A stretch of 64,000 nt of DNA. Source: Lachnospiraceae bacterium (lineage in GTDB: Bacteria; Bacillota; Clostridia; Lachnospirales; Lachnospiraceae). The notes under the pieces are model-generated. The model worked only from the letters and a program-made list of their open reading frames with translations. It was not told where the DNA came from and searched no databases. The position numbers and the translations under genes are program-made. The stretch lies in contig SVFN01000005.1 of the NCBI GenBank assembly GCA_015056815.1, positions 1-64,000 of the forward strand, written 5' to 3'. Below are positions 54,228 to 63,147 of the stretch, one piece after another (within the stretch, counting starts at the first letter, position 1; each line of letters begins with the position of its first letter).

Positions 54228-55735
54228 TTCCAATCGCTCCCTTCCGCCTGCATGCACAGATCATATTTTGTAACATCCATATTAACTGTTCCGTCGGCAA
54301 AAAATTTGATACCGTCGGCACTCTGATCGGTATACATGGTCACGGTAAGCACCTGTTCTCCGTCATTGACAAAAATTTCCGCACTATACCGGTCCAGGAT
54401 CAAACGAAACTTCAGCTCATCCTTTGCCCATTTCAACAGGCTTCTTCTCTGATGGACGATCGTTCTTGTGGAACCCGAAAACTTACGGTCGATCTTCAAC
54501 ACCGATTCATAGGTCTTAAAGCTGAACGATGTATAAAAACGTTCATCCTGAGCAAACCGTATTTCAAACTGGCGCAACAGTTCTTCTCCCTGCTTCGGGC
54601 GCAGTACGATCTCAAGATCGATCCTTCTTCCGCAGATCCCGTCGAGCGTAAGAAAGCCGTTTAAGGGTACGTCCGAATAGGAAACCCTGTTGCACCGCAT
54701 TCTTTCCAGTTCTCTGACCGGTTTCTGATACAGTCTTCCGTTTTTGATCTCCAACTCTCTGGCAAGACTCATCTGACCGAACCACGGTTCTTCCTGTCCT
54801 CTGATACTGCACGTATCCCAGTTCTGCATCCAGCCGATCATAACGCGCCTTCCATCCGGTGTCAGGATCGTCTGCGGCGCATAAAAATCAATCCCATAAT
54901 CAATAGACTGGTTTGCGTGTTCCGTAAACATCCCGCTTTTTTCATCAAATGCTCCGATCAGGCAGAGCGTTCCATAGCCATTATGGTATTCCAGATCTTT
55001 CGGGAGCATATCCTGCGGACTGGTAAAAAGCACCCATTTGTCATCCAGTTTAAAAAAATCCGGGCACTCCCACATTTTTCCATAGCGGTTTCTGTTCTCT
55101 GCCAGTACACTCTTAAACTTCCAGTCAAATCCGTCTTTGCTGACAAACAAAAGGATCTGTCCGCTGCCGTCCTGCGGTCTGTTCCCGACAACGCAATAAA
55201 ACGTGCCATCCGCTTCCTTCCATATCTTCGGATCCCGAAAATCATATTTGCTGCAGCCCTGTGGAAGCATATCGGATGTGATCACGGGATTCTTTTCATA
55301 TTTTACATAATCTGTTCCGTCTCCCACCGCCACACACTGCGTCTGTTCCTCCCGGACGCTTCCATCCGGCAATGTCTTTTTTTGAACGCCTGTATACATC
55401 AGCAGCTGTCTTCCATCCTCTAAAGTCTCTGCACTTCCGGAAAAGCATCCGTCTTTGTCGTATGCCTCATCCGGTGCAAGTGCTGCCGGACAGTATTCCC
55501 AATGAAGCAGGTCTGTACTCACTGCATGTCCCCAGTGCATAGATCCCCATCTTGACTCATAGGGATTGTATTGATAAAACAGATGATATTTACCATCGTA
55601 ATAAGAAAAACCGTTTGGATCATTCATCCACCCGACACGGGTAGACAGATGAAAATCAGGCCGTTCCTCCTGCCGGATCTTTTTTTCGTTTATCTCTTCA
55701 TATTTTCTTGCATCACGCAAAGTCTGACTTATCAT
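54224..55735 (-). CDS. Intracellular GH32 beta-fructofuranosidase (sucrose-6-phosphate hydrolase type)
   Basis: A 503-residue GH32 enzyme without signal peptide. The nucleophile lies in WMNDPNG (D39), the transition-state stabiliser in FRDPK (167-169) and the acid/base in MWECPDF (E223). The C-terminal beta-sandwich module (about 350-500) completes the usual architecture. It should cleave sucrose or imported fructo-oligosaccharides in the cytoplasm. It follows the solute-binding-protein gene after a 14-bp hairpin (55764-55799) and overlaps the kinase gene by 4 bp. Confidence 0.95.
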   Translation of the reverse strand: MISQTLRDARKYEEINEKKIRQEERPDFHLSTRVGWMNDPNGFSYYDGKYHLFYQYNPYESRWGSMHWGHAVSTDLLHWEYCPAALAPDEAYDKDGCFSGSAETLEDGRQLLMYTGVQKKTLPDGSVREEQTQCVAVGDGTDYVKYEKNPVITSDMLPQGCSKYDFRDPKIWKEADGTFYCVVGNRPQDGSGQILLFVSKDGFDWKFKSVLAENRNRYGKMWECPDFFKLDDKWVLFTSPQDMLPKDLEYHNGYGTLCLIGAFDEKSGMFTEHANQSIDYGIDFYAPQTILTPDGRRVMIGWMQNWDTCSIRGQEEPWFGQMSLARELEIKNGRLYQKPVRELERMRCNRVSYSDVPLNGFLTLDGICGRRIDLEIVLRPKQGEELLRQFEIRFAQDERFYTSFSFKTYESVLKIDRKFSGSTRTIVHQRRSLLKWAKDELKFRLILDRYSAEIFVNDGEQVLTVTMYTDQSADGIKFFADGTVNMDVTKYDLCMQAEGSDWK

Positions 55736-55763
55736 ACAGTCTCTCCTTTTTCTGGTCTATATA

Positions 55764-55799
55764 GATGGCGGAGAGGTATTGCCACACCTCTCCGTCATC
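55764..55799 (-). other. Intra-operon hairpin after the solute-binding-protein gene
   Basis: A 14-bp stem (55764-55777 with 55786-55799; core GGAGAGGT/ACCTCTCC, one wobble) with an eight-base loop. No T run follows on the minus strand. Its place right after the binding-protein gene fits an mRNA 3'-stabilising structure that lifts binding-protein levels over downstream enzymes. Confidence 0.75.
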
Positions 55800-55807
55800 C
55801 GTTCACT

Positions 55808-57457
55808 CTACTGTGCGAGATATGCATCCAAATATTTCTGTTTGATCTCGATGTATTCTCCCAGACCAAGTTCATCCAGTTTCTGCATATAGTCTTCCCA
55901 CTGTTCGTCCACGCCGCCATTTAAGATCCAGTCTGCTTTCTTCTGCTCCGCATACTGTTTAATATCCGTCTCATATCTGGCAACACTTGTTGCATCTTCC
56001 TCACTCATGAAAATATTCGGATATACCATTTCATATTTCATGGAATCCACATAGCTCTTTACATTGTCCATTCTTTCCAACGCATCCGGAGGACAGGTTG
56101 TATACTTGCCATAGTAGCTGTTCAATACCGCCAAAGGTCCTGCAACCATCTGCTGGACACGCACATCATACGGAGATTCTCCGACGATTTCCAGATGACT
56201 CAGCGTGTTGTCCTCTTTGAGCTCAAAAATGTTGGATTTGCCTTCTTCTCCATAGGTTCCCCAGTTGTTCTGGATCGATTGCAGCGGATCATACATAAGA
56301 TCGATCCATTTTGCCGCAAGCTCCTGATTGACGCAGGCACTTGTGAGCACACAGCGTCCTGCCTGGAATCCACCGTCCGCGCTTCCGCTCTGTCTGACCG
56401 CATTCACGATCCCCTCCGGTCCTTTTAGTGCGGGGAGCGGAACGTAATCTTGCGGTGCGGAAACGATACTCGCCTGATCCCATCCAAAGAACAAGCCGTA
56501 CTGACCGTTCTTTCCTTTTGCTGTATAAGTCGCATAATCCTGCGTATATGCTTCCGGATCGATCAGATTTTCCTCCTGAAGCTCATGCAGCCAGCTGATT
56601 CCCTCTTTGTAGCCTTCATCTGTTACGGAATACACTACTTTTCCATCGTCATCCACCATGATATGATCCGGATTATCACCATAGCCGAACGCTCCGAGGA
56701 TGAAGCCCAGATCTTCGTTACCGCCGTTTACACGGCAGGACATCGGGATCACATTTTCTGTACCGCAGGGTTTGCTGTCTCTGAATGCGATCAGCACATT
56801 TTTCAGATCTTCTGTCGTCTCGGGCATCGGCAGACCCAGATCATCCAGCCATTTTTGATTGATGTAGGGCATTCCGCCGATCGCCTGGATCGCTTCTTTT
56901 CCGACTCCAAGCTGTTCGATCCACGGGAAAGAATAAATATGTCCGTCCGGAGCTGTGATCAGTTTGCGGTATTCCGGACATTCCGTTAATACCTTCTGAA
57001 GATTCGGCATATAAGAATCGATCAGATCCTCCACCGGCACGATCACACCCTGTTTTGCATACTTTAACAGCTCCACATTATTCATCTCGGCATTGAACAA
57101 AATGTCCGGAAGGGAATCCTTTTTCGCCAGTGCCAGATTTCTCTTATCCACAAACTGATCCTCTACATAGCAGGTCCAGTCGATGTTTACATTTGTCTGT
57201 TCCTTGATCCGTTGAAAGATCAGTTTTTCTTCCGGATTCTGCGTTGAGATCGCAGCGGCTTTTGTCATGACCTTTAACGTTGCCTCTTCCTGCAAAGGGA
57301 AGGATACATCCTTGATCTGTGTCTCCTTTGTCTCCTTTGCCTGTTTTTCCTCACTTTTGCCTGCGCCGCCGTTTCCGCCCCCGCATGCAGTCAGTGAAAG
57401 TGCTGTCACACATGCCATTGCCGTGCATACCAGCTTTCTCATTGTTTTGTTTCTCAT
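55808..57457 (-). CDS. Lipoprotein solute-binding protein of a sugar ABC transporter
   Basis: A 549-residue extracellular binding protein, larger than usual (about 430), as in LplA/YtcQ-like proteins. The lipobox ALSLTAC places the lipidated Cys at residue 25, followed by a Gly/Glu/Lys-rich linker. The mature domain shows the family-1 solute-binding pattern (LPDILFNAEMNNVELLKYAKQG). I start at the ATG at 57457, with AAGGAGG in front; the longer frame starts nine codons upstream. It lies 34 bp downstream of the second permease. Ligand inferred as fructan oligosaccharides or sucrose. Confidence 0.92.
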   Translation of the reverse strand: MRNKTMRKLVCTAMACVTALSLTACGGGNGGAGKSEEKQAKETKETQIKDVSFPLQEEATLKVMTKAAAISTQNPEEKLIFQRIKEQTNVNIDWTCYVEDQFVDKRNLALAKKDSLPDILFNAEMNNVELLKYAKQGVIVPVEDLIDSYMPNLQKVLTECPEYRKLITAPDGHIYSFPWIEQLGVGKEAIQAIGGMPYINQKWLDDLGLPMPETTEDLKNVLIAFRDSKPCGTENVIPMSCRVNGGNEDLGFILGAFGYGDNPDHIMVDDDGKVVYSVTDEGYKEGISWLHELQEENLIDPEAYTQDYATYTAKGKNGQYGLFFGWDQASIVSAPQDYVPLPALKGPEGIVNAVRQSGSADGGFQAGRCVLTSACVNQELAAKWIDLMYDPLQSIQNNWGTYGEEGKSNIFELKEDNTLSHLEIVGESPYDVRVQQMVAGPLAVLNSYYGKYTTCPPDALERMDNVKSYVDSMKYEMVYPNIFMSEEDATSVARYETDIKQYAEQKKADWILNGGVDEQWEDYMQKLDELGLGEYIEIKQKYLDAYLAQ

Positions 57458-57491
57458 TTTGTACTCCTCCTTATAATTATGCATATTTGCT

Positions 57492-58385
57492 TTACCCCTT
57501 CACAGAACCGACCATGACACCCTTGTCAAAGTATTTCTGGAAGAACGGATACATGATTAATAACGGCAGACTTGAAATCACGATCGTCGCATATTTCAGC
57601 TGCTCTGCGATCTTTGACATCTCCGCTGCACTCTGGATGTCAGCGACCATCCCCGGGTCCGGCGTATTCTGGATCAGGATCGAACGAAGCACCAGCTGCA
57701 GAGGCTGCAGATCCGGATTTTCCAGATAGATCATCGCATCAAAATAACTGTTCCACATTCCCACAAACTGATACAGGAAGATCACTGCTATGATCGGCTT
57801 GCAAACAGGAAGCAGGATCCGGAAAAAATGGGTGATCTCCGATGCGCCGTCCACGGCAGATGCCTCTCTAAGCTCTGTCGGCAGCGACTGATAATAGGTT
57901 CGCACCAGAATGATGTTCCATACATTTACCGCTCCCGGCAGGATCAATGCCCAGATCGTATCGATCAGCTTCAGATTACTGATCAACAGATACGTCGGCA
58001 TGAGTCCGCCACCGAAAAACATCGTGATCAGATAAATCGTATTGATCAGCTTCTTGCCGACAAAATCCCGCTTCGACAGCGGATAAGCCGCCAGCAGAGT
58101 GATGAATACCGAGAAGATTGCAAACACAAACGAGTACAGCATCGAGTTCAAAAAACCTCTCCAGATCATCTGATTTTCAAACACGCGCCTGTATCCTCCA
58201 AGCGACCAGTTGCGGACATCAAAGCTGATCCCCTGACTGTGCAGTACATTCGGATCCATAAAAGAACCTACCACAACAAACACCAACGGGATAATAATCA
58301 AAACGACGAACAGTCCCAGCAACAAAAAACCGATTCCAAGAACGACCTTGTCATGCATAGATCCCCTTGTCTTTTTTCTCCCCAT
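57492..58385 (-). CDS. Sugar ABC transporter permease (YtcP/MsmG type)
   Basis: A 297-residue inner-membrane permease with six hydrophobic segments. The EAA-loop motif EASAVDGASEITHFFRILLP that contacts the ATPase is present. The ATG at 58385 is preceded by AGGAGG eight bases away; the frame's GTG three codons earlier is less likely. It starts 12 bp after the stop of the partner permease. No ATPase gene is in the operon, so a shared MsmK/UgpC-like ATPase encoded elsewhere is expected, as is common in Firmicutes. Confidence 0.93.
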   Translation of the reverse strand: MGRKKTRGSMHDKVVLGIGFLLLGLFVVLIIIPLVFVVVGSFMDPNVLHSQGISFDVRNWSLGGYRRVFENQMIWRGFLNSMLYSFVFAIFSVFITLLAAYPLSKRDFVGKKLINTIYLITMFFGGGLMPTYLLISNLKLIDTIWALILPGAVNVWNIILVRTYYQSLPTELREASAVDGASEITHFFRILLPVCKPIIAVIFLYQFVGMWNSYFDAMIYLENPDLQPLQLVLRSILIQNTPDPGMVADIQSAAEMSKIAEQLKYATIVISSLPLLIMYPFFQKYFDKGVMVGSVKG

Positions 58386-58397
58386 TATGCTCACCTC

Positions 58398-59300
58398 CTA
58401 AATACCTTCGCCTTCGTTAAATCGTTTTACAACCGCATTCACTATGATCAAAAGGATCACATTGATGATCGAATTGAAAAGTCCGACTGCGGTCGAGAAG
58501 CTGTAATCGCCCATCTGCAGACCCAGCTTATATACATAAGTCGGAAGGATCTCCGATGCCGGGATGTTGAGCGAAGTCTGCAATGCATATGCTTTTTCAA
58601 ATCCCAGACTCATGATGTTGCCCGCCTGCAGAATAAACTGGATCACTATGATCGGCTTGATCGCCGGCAGATCCACATGCCAGATCTGCTGCAACAGGCT
58701 TGCACCATCCATGATCGCCGCATCCGATAGTTCCGGGCTTGCATTTGAAAGAGCCGCTGTATACATGATCGATGCCCAGCCGGCACCCTGCCAGATCCCT
58801 GATGCAATGTAGATACTCCGGAATGCTTCCGGCATTGTCATAAAATTAATGGACGTTCCCAGAAACTTGTTAACCGGCCCTACCGGCGAGAGAAAGATAA
58901 AGATCATACCGCACAGTACAATGACCGAGATAAAATTCGGCGCATAAATAAAAAGCTGTATTTTCTTCTGAATCCCCTTATTCTTTATGCGGTTTAAAAG
59001 CAGCGCAAGGATGATCGGGATCGGGAATCCCCAAAGCAATCCGTATACGCTCAGCTTCAATGTGTTCGTCAGGTAAGTCAAAAAGTCCGGGGAAGACAAA
59101 AACCTCCGGAAATGTTCAAGCCCCACCCAGTCGCTTCCCAGGATTCCCTGCATCGGATTGTAATCCTCAAATGCGATCAGTATGCCTCCCATCGGAATAT
59201 ATTTAAAGATGATCGTAAGAAGCAGACCCGGAAGCGTAAAGAACAAGTAAAGCTGCCAATTCTGCCTGATATACTTCAGTTTTGATCGTGAGTGTTTCAT
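58398..59300 (-). CDS. Sugar ABC transporter permease (LplB/YtcO type)
   Basis: A 300-residue permease with six hydrophobic segments. The N-terminal WQLYLFFTLPGLLLTIIFKY and the following AFEDYNP are typical for LplB-like proteins, and the EAA loop is DAAIMDGASLLQQIWHVDLP. It is the first gene of the fructan operon. The ribosome site AAAGGAG lies seven bases before the ATG and 18 bp away from the operator-like palindrome at 59318-59339. Confidence 0.93.
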   Translation of the reverse strand: MKHSRSKLKYIRQNWQLYLFFTLPGLLLTIIFKYIPMGGILIAFEDYNPMQGILGSDWVGLEHFRRFLSSPDFLTYLTNTLKLSVYGLLWGFPIPIILALLLNRIKNKGIQKKIQLFIYAPNFISVIVLCGMIFIFLSPVGPVNKFLGTSINFMTMPEAFRSIYIASGIWQGAGWASIMYTAALSNASPELSDAAIMDGASLLQQIWHVDLPAIKPIIVIQFILQAGNIMSLGFEKAYALQTSLNIPASEILPTYVYKLGLQMGDYSFSTAVGLFNSIINVILLIIVNAVVKRFNEGEGI

Positions 59301-59317
59301 TCGTATCTCCTTTCTTT

Positions 59318-59339
59318 ACATTTGCACATTCTCAAATGT
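59318..59339 (-). promoter_or_regulatory. Operator-like palindrome before the ABC transporter operon
   Basis: ACATTTG and CAAATGT form perfect 7-bp arms with an eight-base spacer. It sits between a possible weak promoter (minus-strand TTGCCA and TATAGA near 59365-59390) and the first start codon, a roadblock-type position. The same heptamers occur at 59513-59527. Confidence 0.65.
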
Positions 59340-59466
59340 TACTATGAAATCCGTCTATATTTTCCCATTCTTTTTGGCAAATTTTAAACACATTGTCTGC
59401 AACTGCTGATCTGTGTGCTTTTCTTGTTAAGCACATCATAGCACTGCGCTCCCTTTCTGTCAACCC

Positions 59467-59481
59467 CAAATTGTACATTTG
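59467..59481. promoter_or_regulatory. Imperfect operator-like site
   Basis: CAAATTGTACATTTG is a 15-bp partial palindrome with one intact ACATTTG half. It resembles the perfect site 46 bp away and may be a weaker LacI-family binding site. Confidence 0.45.
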
Positions 59482-59512
59482 TAAGTTTTGGATGATTTAT
59501 ATGCACCTTTAC

Positions 59513-59527
59513 CAAATGTTACATTTG
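59513..59527. promoter_or_regulatory. Perfect 15-bp LacI-type operator candidate
   Basis: CAAATGT-T-ACATTTG is a perfect palindrome in the divergent region between the ABC operon and the LacI gene. The compact arms and central position fit a LacI/GalR family operator. Confidence 0.68.
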
Positions 59528-59665
59528 CACCTTTCTTTCCCTCTCTTCTCTGAAATCATTCGCAGCATACCCCCGTTTTTGCCCGTTTTTCAAGTAAATT
59601 CGCGCGCAATCACAAAAGGCAGTATCCGTCCGCCGCAAACACTTTATCAATTCATGATTTTACAT

Positions 59666-59694
59666 TTGACACCTTTCATTTTTGGGTTTATTAT
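59666..59694 (+). promoter_or_regulatory. Promoter of the LacI-family regulator gene
   Basis: TTGACA (59666-59671) and TATTAT (59689-59694) are 17 bp apart, 29 bp before the start codon. An ACATTTG half-site (59662-59668) overlaps the -35 box, which would allow autoregulation. Confidence 0.75.
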
Positions 59695-59723
59695 ACATTT
59701 ATAACAAAAAGGAGCTACGGAAT

Positions 59724-60761
59724 ATGAAAAAAAGAATTACCATTCAGGATATCGCAGACGCACTCGGTCTTTCCAGGAACACCGTTTCAAAAGCGATCAA
59801 CAACACCGGCAGTATTTCACCCGAGACAAAAGAGCTGGTCTTTCAAAAGGCTGCCGAGCTCGGTTATAAACAGTTCGCTCTCCTGCAGGCAGGCAAATCT
59901 GAGTCTGTCGTTGCCGCCAACCGGGAAATCGCTTTGTTTACCAGATCTGTTCCCAGTTCGCAGCATTTGAGTTCTACCCTATTGGATGCCTTCCAAAATA
60001 AGATCAGCACCAAAGGATACCGCCTGACGATTTATATTCTTCGTGATGACGTCATCGCTTCCTGTTTACTTCCGGATAACTTTAACGCACAGACAACGGA
60101 TGCCATTCTGGTGCTGGAACTGTTCGACCGTAATTATACCCATTTCCTTTGTGACCAGAAGATACCAACGCTTTTTGTGGACTCCTACGCGAATGTCTAT
60201 CGGGACAAATTCAAATCCGATCTGCTGTATATGGAAAATAAAGACAGTGTCTACCAGCTGATCGTTCATCTGATCCAAGCACAGCATCGCAGGATCGGTT
60301 TCATCGGCGATCATATGCACTGTCATTCCTTTTTTCAAAGATGGCTCGGATATGAAGAGGCTATGAAAGCGCACACCAGCATTCCCTATAAAGAATACTG
60401 TATTCTGGCAGATGACAGCATGCCATACAATCAGCCCGAATGGCTGGCCGCACAGATCCGGAAACTTCCCTCTCTTCCGGATGCTTTCTTCTGTGCGAAT
60501 GATTTCCTGGCAATCTGTACAGTTAAGGCACTGCGGCTATTAAATTACAGGCTGCCGCAAGACATAAAAATAGCCGGATTCGATAATTCCAAAGAATCTG
60601 AGATCATCGAACCGGCTCTTACCACCGTTTCCCTTTACGGACATCGCATGGGAGCGATCGCGACCGACATTCTCCTGAACCGGATCAAATGTCCCGATCT
60701 GCCTTATACGATCACCTATGTACAGACTGATGTTGTCTACCGCGACTCTACCGAGCGATAA
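59724..60761 (+). CDS. LacI-family transcriptional regulator of the fructan locus
   Basis: A 345-residue regulator. The N-terminal helix-turn-helix ITIQDIADALGLSRNTVSKA (residues 5-24) and hinge helix are followed by a periplasmic-binding-protein-like effector domain (about 60-340; GFIGDH, DAFFCANDFLA, IAGFDNSKESEIIEP). The Asn-Thr-Val-Ser recognition helix is typical. I start at the ATG at 59724, with AAGGAG nine bases upstream. It is divergent from the ABC operon and probably represses it in the absence of a fructose-containing sugar (inference). Confidence 0.93.
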   Translation: MKKRITIQDIADALGLSRNTVSKAINNTGSISPETKELVFQKAAELGYKQFALLQAGKSESVVAANREIALFTRSVPSSQHLSSTLLDAFQNKISTKGYRLTIYILRDDVIASCLLPDNFNAQTTDAILVLELFDRNYTHFLCDQKIPTLFVDSYANVYRDKFKSDLLYMENKDSVYQLIVHLIQAQHRRIGFIGDHMHCHSFFQRWLGYEEAMKAHTSIPYKEYCILADDSMPYNQPEWLAAQIRKLPSLPDAFFCANDFLAICTVKALRLLNYRLPQDIKIAGFDNSKESEIIEPALTTVSLYGHRMGAIATDILLNRIKCPDLPYTITYVQTDVVYRDSTER

Positions 60762-60797
60762 ACAGCTGTTTTTTCTGTCAAACGTGCAGGCGGACTC

Positions 60798-60838
60798 AAA
60801 AAAGCCGACTCACCATTCTTTGATGTGTCGGCTTTTTC
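60798..60838. terminator. Bidirectional terminator between LacI and histidine-kinase genes
   Basis: AAAAAGCCGAC and GTCGGCTTTTT form a perfect stem around a 17-base loop, flanked by A and T runs. It separates two convergent genes. Confidence 0.9.
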
Positions 60839-60912
60839 CTGTTCTTTCTTTCCACAGCAAAAGCTCTCTTGGCGCCCTTGCCGGTCTTTAGATCGATCGC
60901 TCCGGATTCTTT

Positions 60913-62259
60913 TTATTCCATCCATTCGTCCGAAAGAATGATCCGGCATTTGGTTCCCTCACCGGGCTTGCTTTCCACTTCCAGACTGCCGCCGCATTCC
61001 ATCCCCAGACGTTTTTTCACATTCATCACGCCGATATGTGTATCATCACTTTGAGACAATGACTCCACATCAAACCCGACACCATCGTCTATTACCTCGA
61101 TCACATGTTTTTCCGCTTTCCGGAAGGTTCTGATCGTTACCTGCCCCGTTCCGTCTCTGTTTTTCCGTATCCCATGCTTGACCGCATTTTCCACAAGCGG
61201 CTGCAGTGTCAATACCGGCAGTGAAAAATCCCTGTCCTCAATTTCATACACAATCTTCAACTTTTCTTCAAACCGCAGTTTTTCCAGGGCAAGATACTTT
61301 TTCGTATGTTCCAGCTCATCTTCAAACCGTACCGGTCCTTCTGCCGAGATTGCTTCCAGATTTTTACGAAGATAACGTGAGAAATCCACCAGCGCCGTCT
61401 TTGTCTTGCCCGGATCTTTATCTGCATAATAAATGATGGAGGTCAGTGAATTATACAGAAAATGCGGCTGTATCTGGGAAAGCATCAGCTTGATCTGCAT
61501 CCGTTCCATTTCCCTGCAGATCTCTACCGCATATCTTGTCTTATACTCCTCATAGACCACATAAATGTGTAAAGCAGCCAGTATGACTGCGATATTATTC
61601 ATATTCACCCGTTGTTCGAAAACATTTAAAATGAAAGCGAGCAATGGGATCACCACACAGATATTGATCGTTTTCCGAAAAAACAGGTCGATCTTTTTCC
61701 AGTAAAGCACGCAGACACCCCCGATAAATACAAAGGTCAGGATCGAATTGCCAAACCATATCCAGTATCCGTCTGCCCGGTGATAACCATTCTGTTCATC
61801 CATATAATACAAAAAATCCGTAAACGGATTTGTGATCAAAAGCATAAAAATCAGAAACTGCAGAACCCGCAGAGCCCGGAATACAGCCGTAAGGAAACGG
61901 TTTTTCATCTTTTTTAAGACCTTTTTCCAAAGCACTTCCAGAAAAAACAGGGTCAGGCTCTCACCAAACCAGAAATAGAAAAACATAAAAATCTGCATAA
62001 GTACTACTGCTTTGCGCGTAACGGCTCCTTCATAGCAACTGATCACGACATGTGCCACATTATAGCCCAGAACTAACAGATAAAATAGCAGGATCGTCTT
62101 CGTATACGGCACTGAAACCTTTCGCATAAATGAATGCTTTTTGTCCTCATTGATGCCGATCAGCATGACCAGGACAATAATGAGCAGGATCAGATTAAAG
62201 CTCATTTCCATAATGATCTGCACAAATATTCCAAGCCCCATTCGTTCTATAATTTCCAT
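60913..62259 (-). CDS. LytS/YesM-type sensor histidine kinase
   Basis: A 448-residue membrane kinase. About six to seven hydrophobic segments fill residues 10-235 with no large outer loop, so it may sense within or near the membrane. The His_kinase motif IQPHFLYNSLTSI carries the phosphoacceptor His, and the HATPase domain shows LQPLVENAVKHG (N-box), DDGVGFD (G1) and GIGVMNVKKRL-like G2 with GEGTKC. I start at the ATG at 62259, preceded by GGAGG at five bases; a TTG four codons earlier is possible. It is co-transcribed with the response regulator 80 bp upstream. Confidence 0.92.
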   Translation of the reverse strand: MEIIERMGLGIFVQIIMEMSFNLILLIIVLVMLIGINEDKKHSFMRKVSVPYTKTILLFYLLVLGYNVAHVVISCYEGAVTRKAVVLMQIFMFFYFWFGESLTLFFLEVLWKKVLKKMKNRFLTAVFRALRVLQFLIFMLLITNPFTDFLYYMDEQNGYHRADGYWIWFGNSILTFVFIGGVCVLYWKKIDLFFRKTINICVVIPLLAFILNVFEQRVNMNNIAVILAALHIYVVYEEYKTRYAVEICREMERMQIKLMLSQIQPHFLYNSLTSIIYYADKDPGKTKTALVDFSRYLRKNLEAISAEGPVRFEDELEHTKKYLALEKLRFEEKLKIVYEIEDRDFSLPVLTLQPLVENAVKHGIRKNRDGTGQVTIRTFRKAEKHVIEVIDDGVGFDVESLSQSDDTHIGVMNVKKRLGMECGGSLEVESKPGEGTKCRIILSDEWME

Positions 62260-62339
62260 ACTGTCCTCCAAGGCTTTTTGCAGCGGCAGACTTTTACGGC
62301 AGTCATCCCTGCATGTTTTTTCCGCTCATCTTGTTCCTG

Positions 62340-63143
62340 TCACACGCTTCTTTTTAAAATTCCGATCGCATCACTGACTTCTGCCCAGGAATACTCCGGC
62401 AGATACTCTCCCCGATACAGATTCACAATCTCCGTTTTCCCATTCAGTGCTTCATACAGATCACAATACACTTTACTCTTATCGATCCGGATCTGCCTGT
62501 TTTGGCGTATCAGCACTTCTTTAAACCCGGCTTTGTCCAGCTCTTCCATCAGGATTGCAATCGCTTTGGAAACTTTCTTAGAAACGTTTTTGTCAAACGT
62601 CTCCTCCAGCACCTCTCTTGCAATATCCTTACTGGTAACGGGAAATCCGTTCCGGTCGATCAGATACGCAAAGATCTCTCTGGAAAGAGCCCGCGAAAAT
62701 CTCAGGGGAACTCCTTCTTTGCAATACACTGCAAACCTTCCAAAGGTTGTTACCTTCAGACGACCATCCCAGTCGCCGGTACGGGTTACGGGATTTCTTA
62801 AATTTTCCAGCTCTTTTCTGATATCTTCCGCCTCATACGGCTTCATCACATAACCGCTGGGACGTGTCTGATATGCTTCCAGCCCATATTCCGGATAACT
62901 CGTGACAAATATGATATTGCAAAGCGGTGCATGTTTCTTCAGTTCAAAAGCAAGCTGTATCCCATTGACCGCTCCCAGTTCAATGTCCAAAAACGCTACA
63001 TCAAACTCTGATTTATCCGGATACTCTTCAAATTCTTCCACGCTATTAAAGCTTACGATCTCGTCCTGCGGGCAAAGCTCCTGCAGAGTGTCTGTCAGAA
63101 GATACAGTGCCGGCCTCTCATCATCAATCGCCATTATTTTCAT
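62340..63143 (-). CDS. Response regulator with SARP/winged-helix-like output domain
   Basis: A 267-residue regulator. The receiver domain (1-118) has the acidic pair D7/D8, phosphoacceptor D53 in FLDIELG, T81 and K101 in VMKPYEAED. The output domain (about 125-267: VTTFGRFAVYCKEGVPLRFS, REIFAYLIDRNG, then a helical part) resembles the winged helix of SARP/BTAD-type activators instead of the LytTR or AraC domains that usually partner LytS/YesM kinases. The start lies 4 bp after the stop of the GT2 gene, so the GT2, regulator and kinase genes form one operon. Confidence 0.9.
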   Translation of the reverse strand: MKIMAIDDERPALYLLTDTLQELCPQDEIVSFNSVEEFEEYPDKSEFDVAFLDIELGAVNGIQLAFELKKHAPLCNIIFVTSYPEYGLEAYQTRPSGYVMKPYEAEDIRKELENLRNPVTRTGDWDGRLKVTTFGRFAVYCKEGVPLRFSRALSREIFAYLIDRNGFPVTSKDIAREVLEETFDKNVSKKVSKAIAILMEELDKAGFKEVLIRQNRQIRIDKSKVYCDLYEALNGKTEIVNLYRGEYLPEYSWAEVSDAIGILKRSV

Positions 63144-63147
63144 AGTT

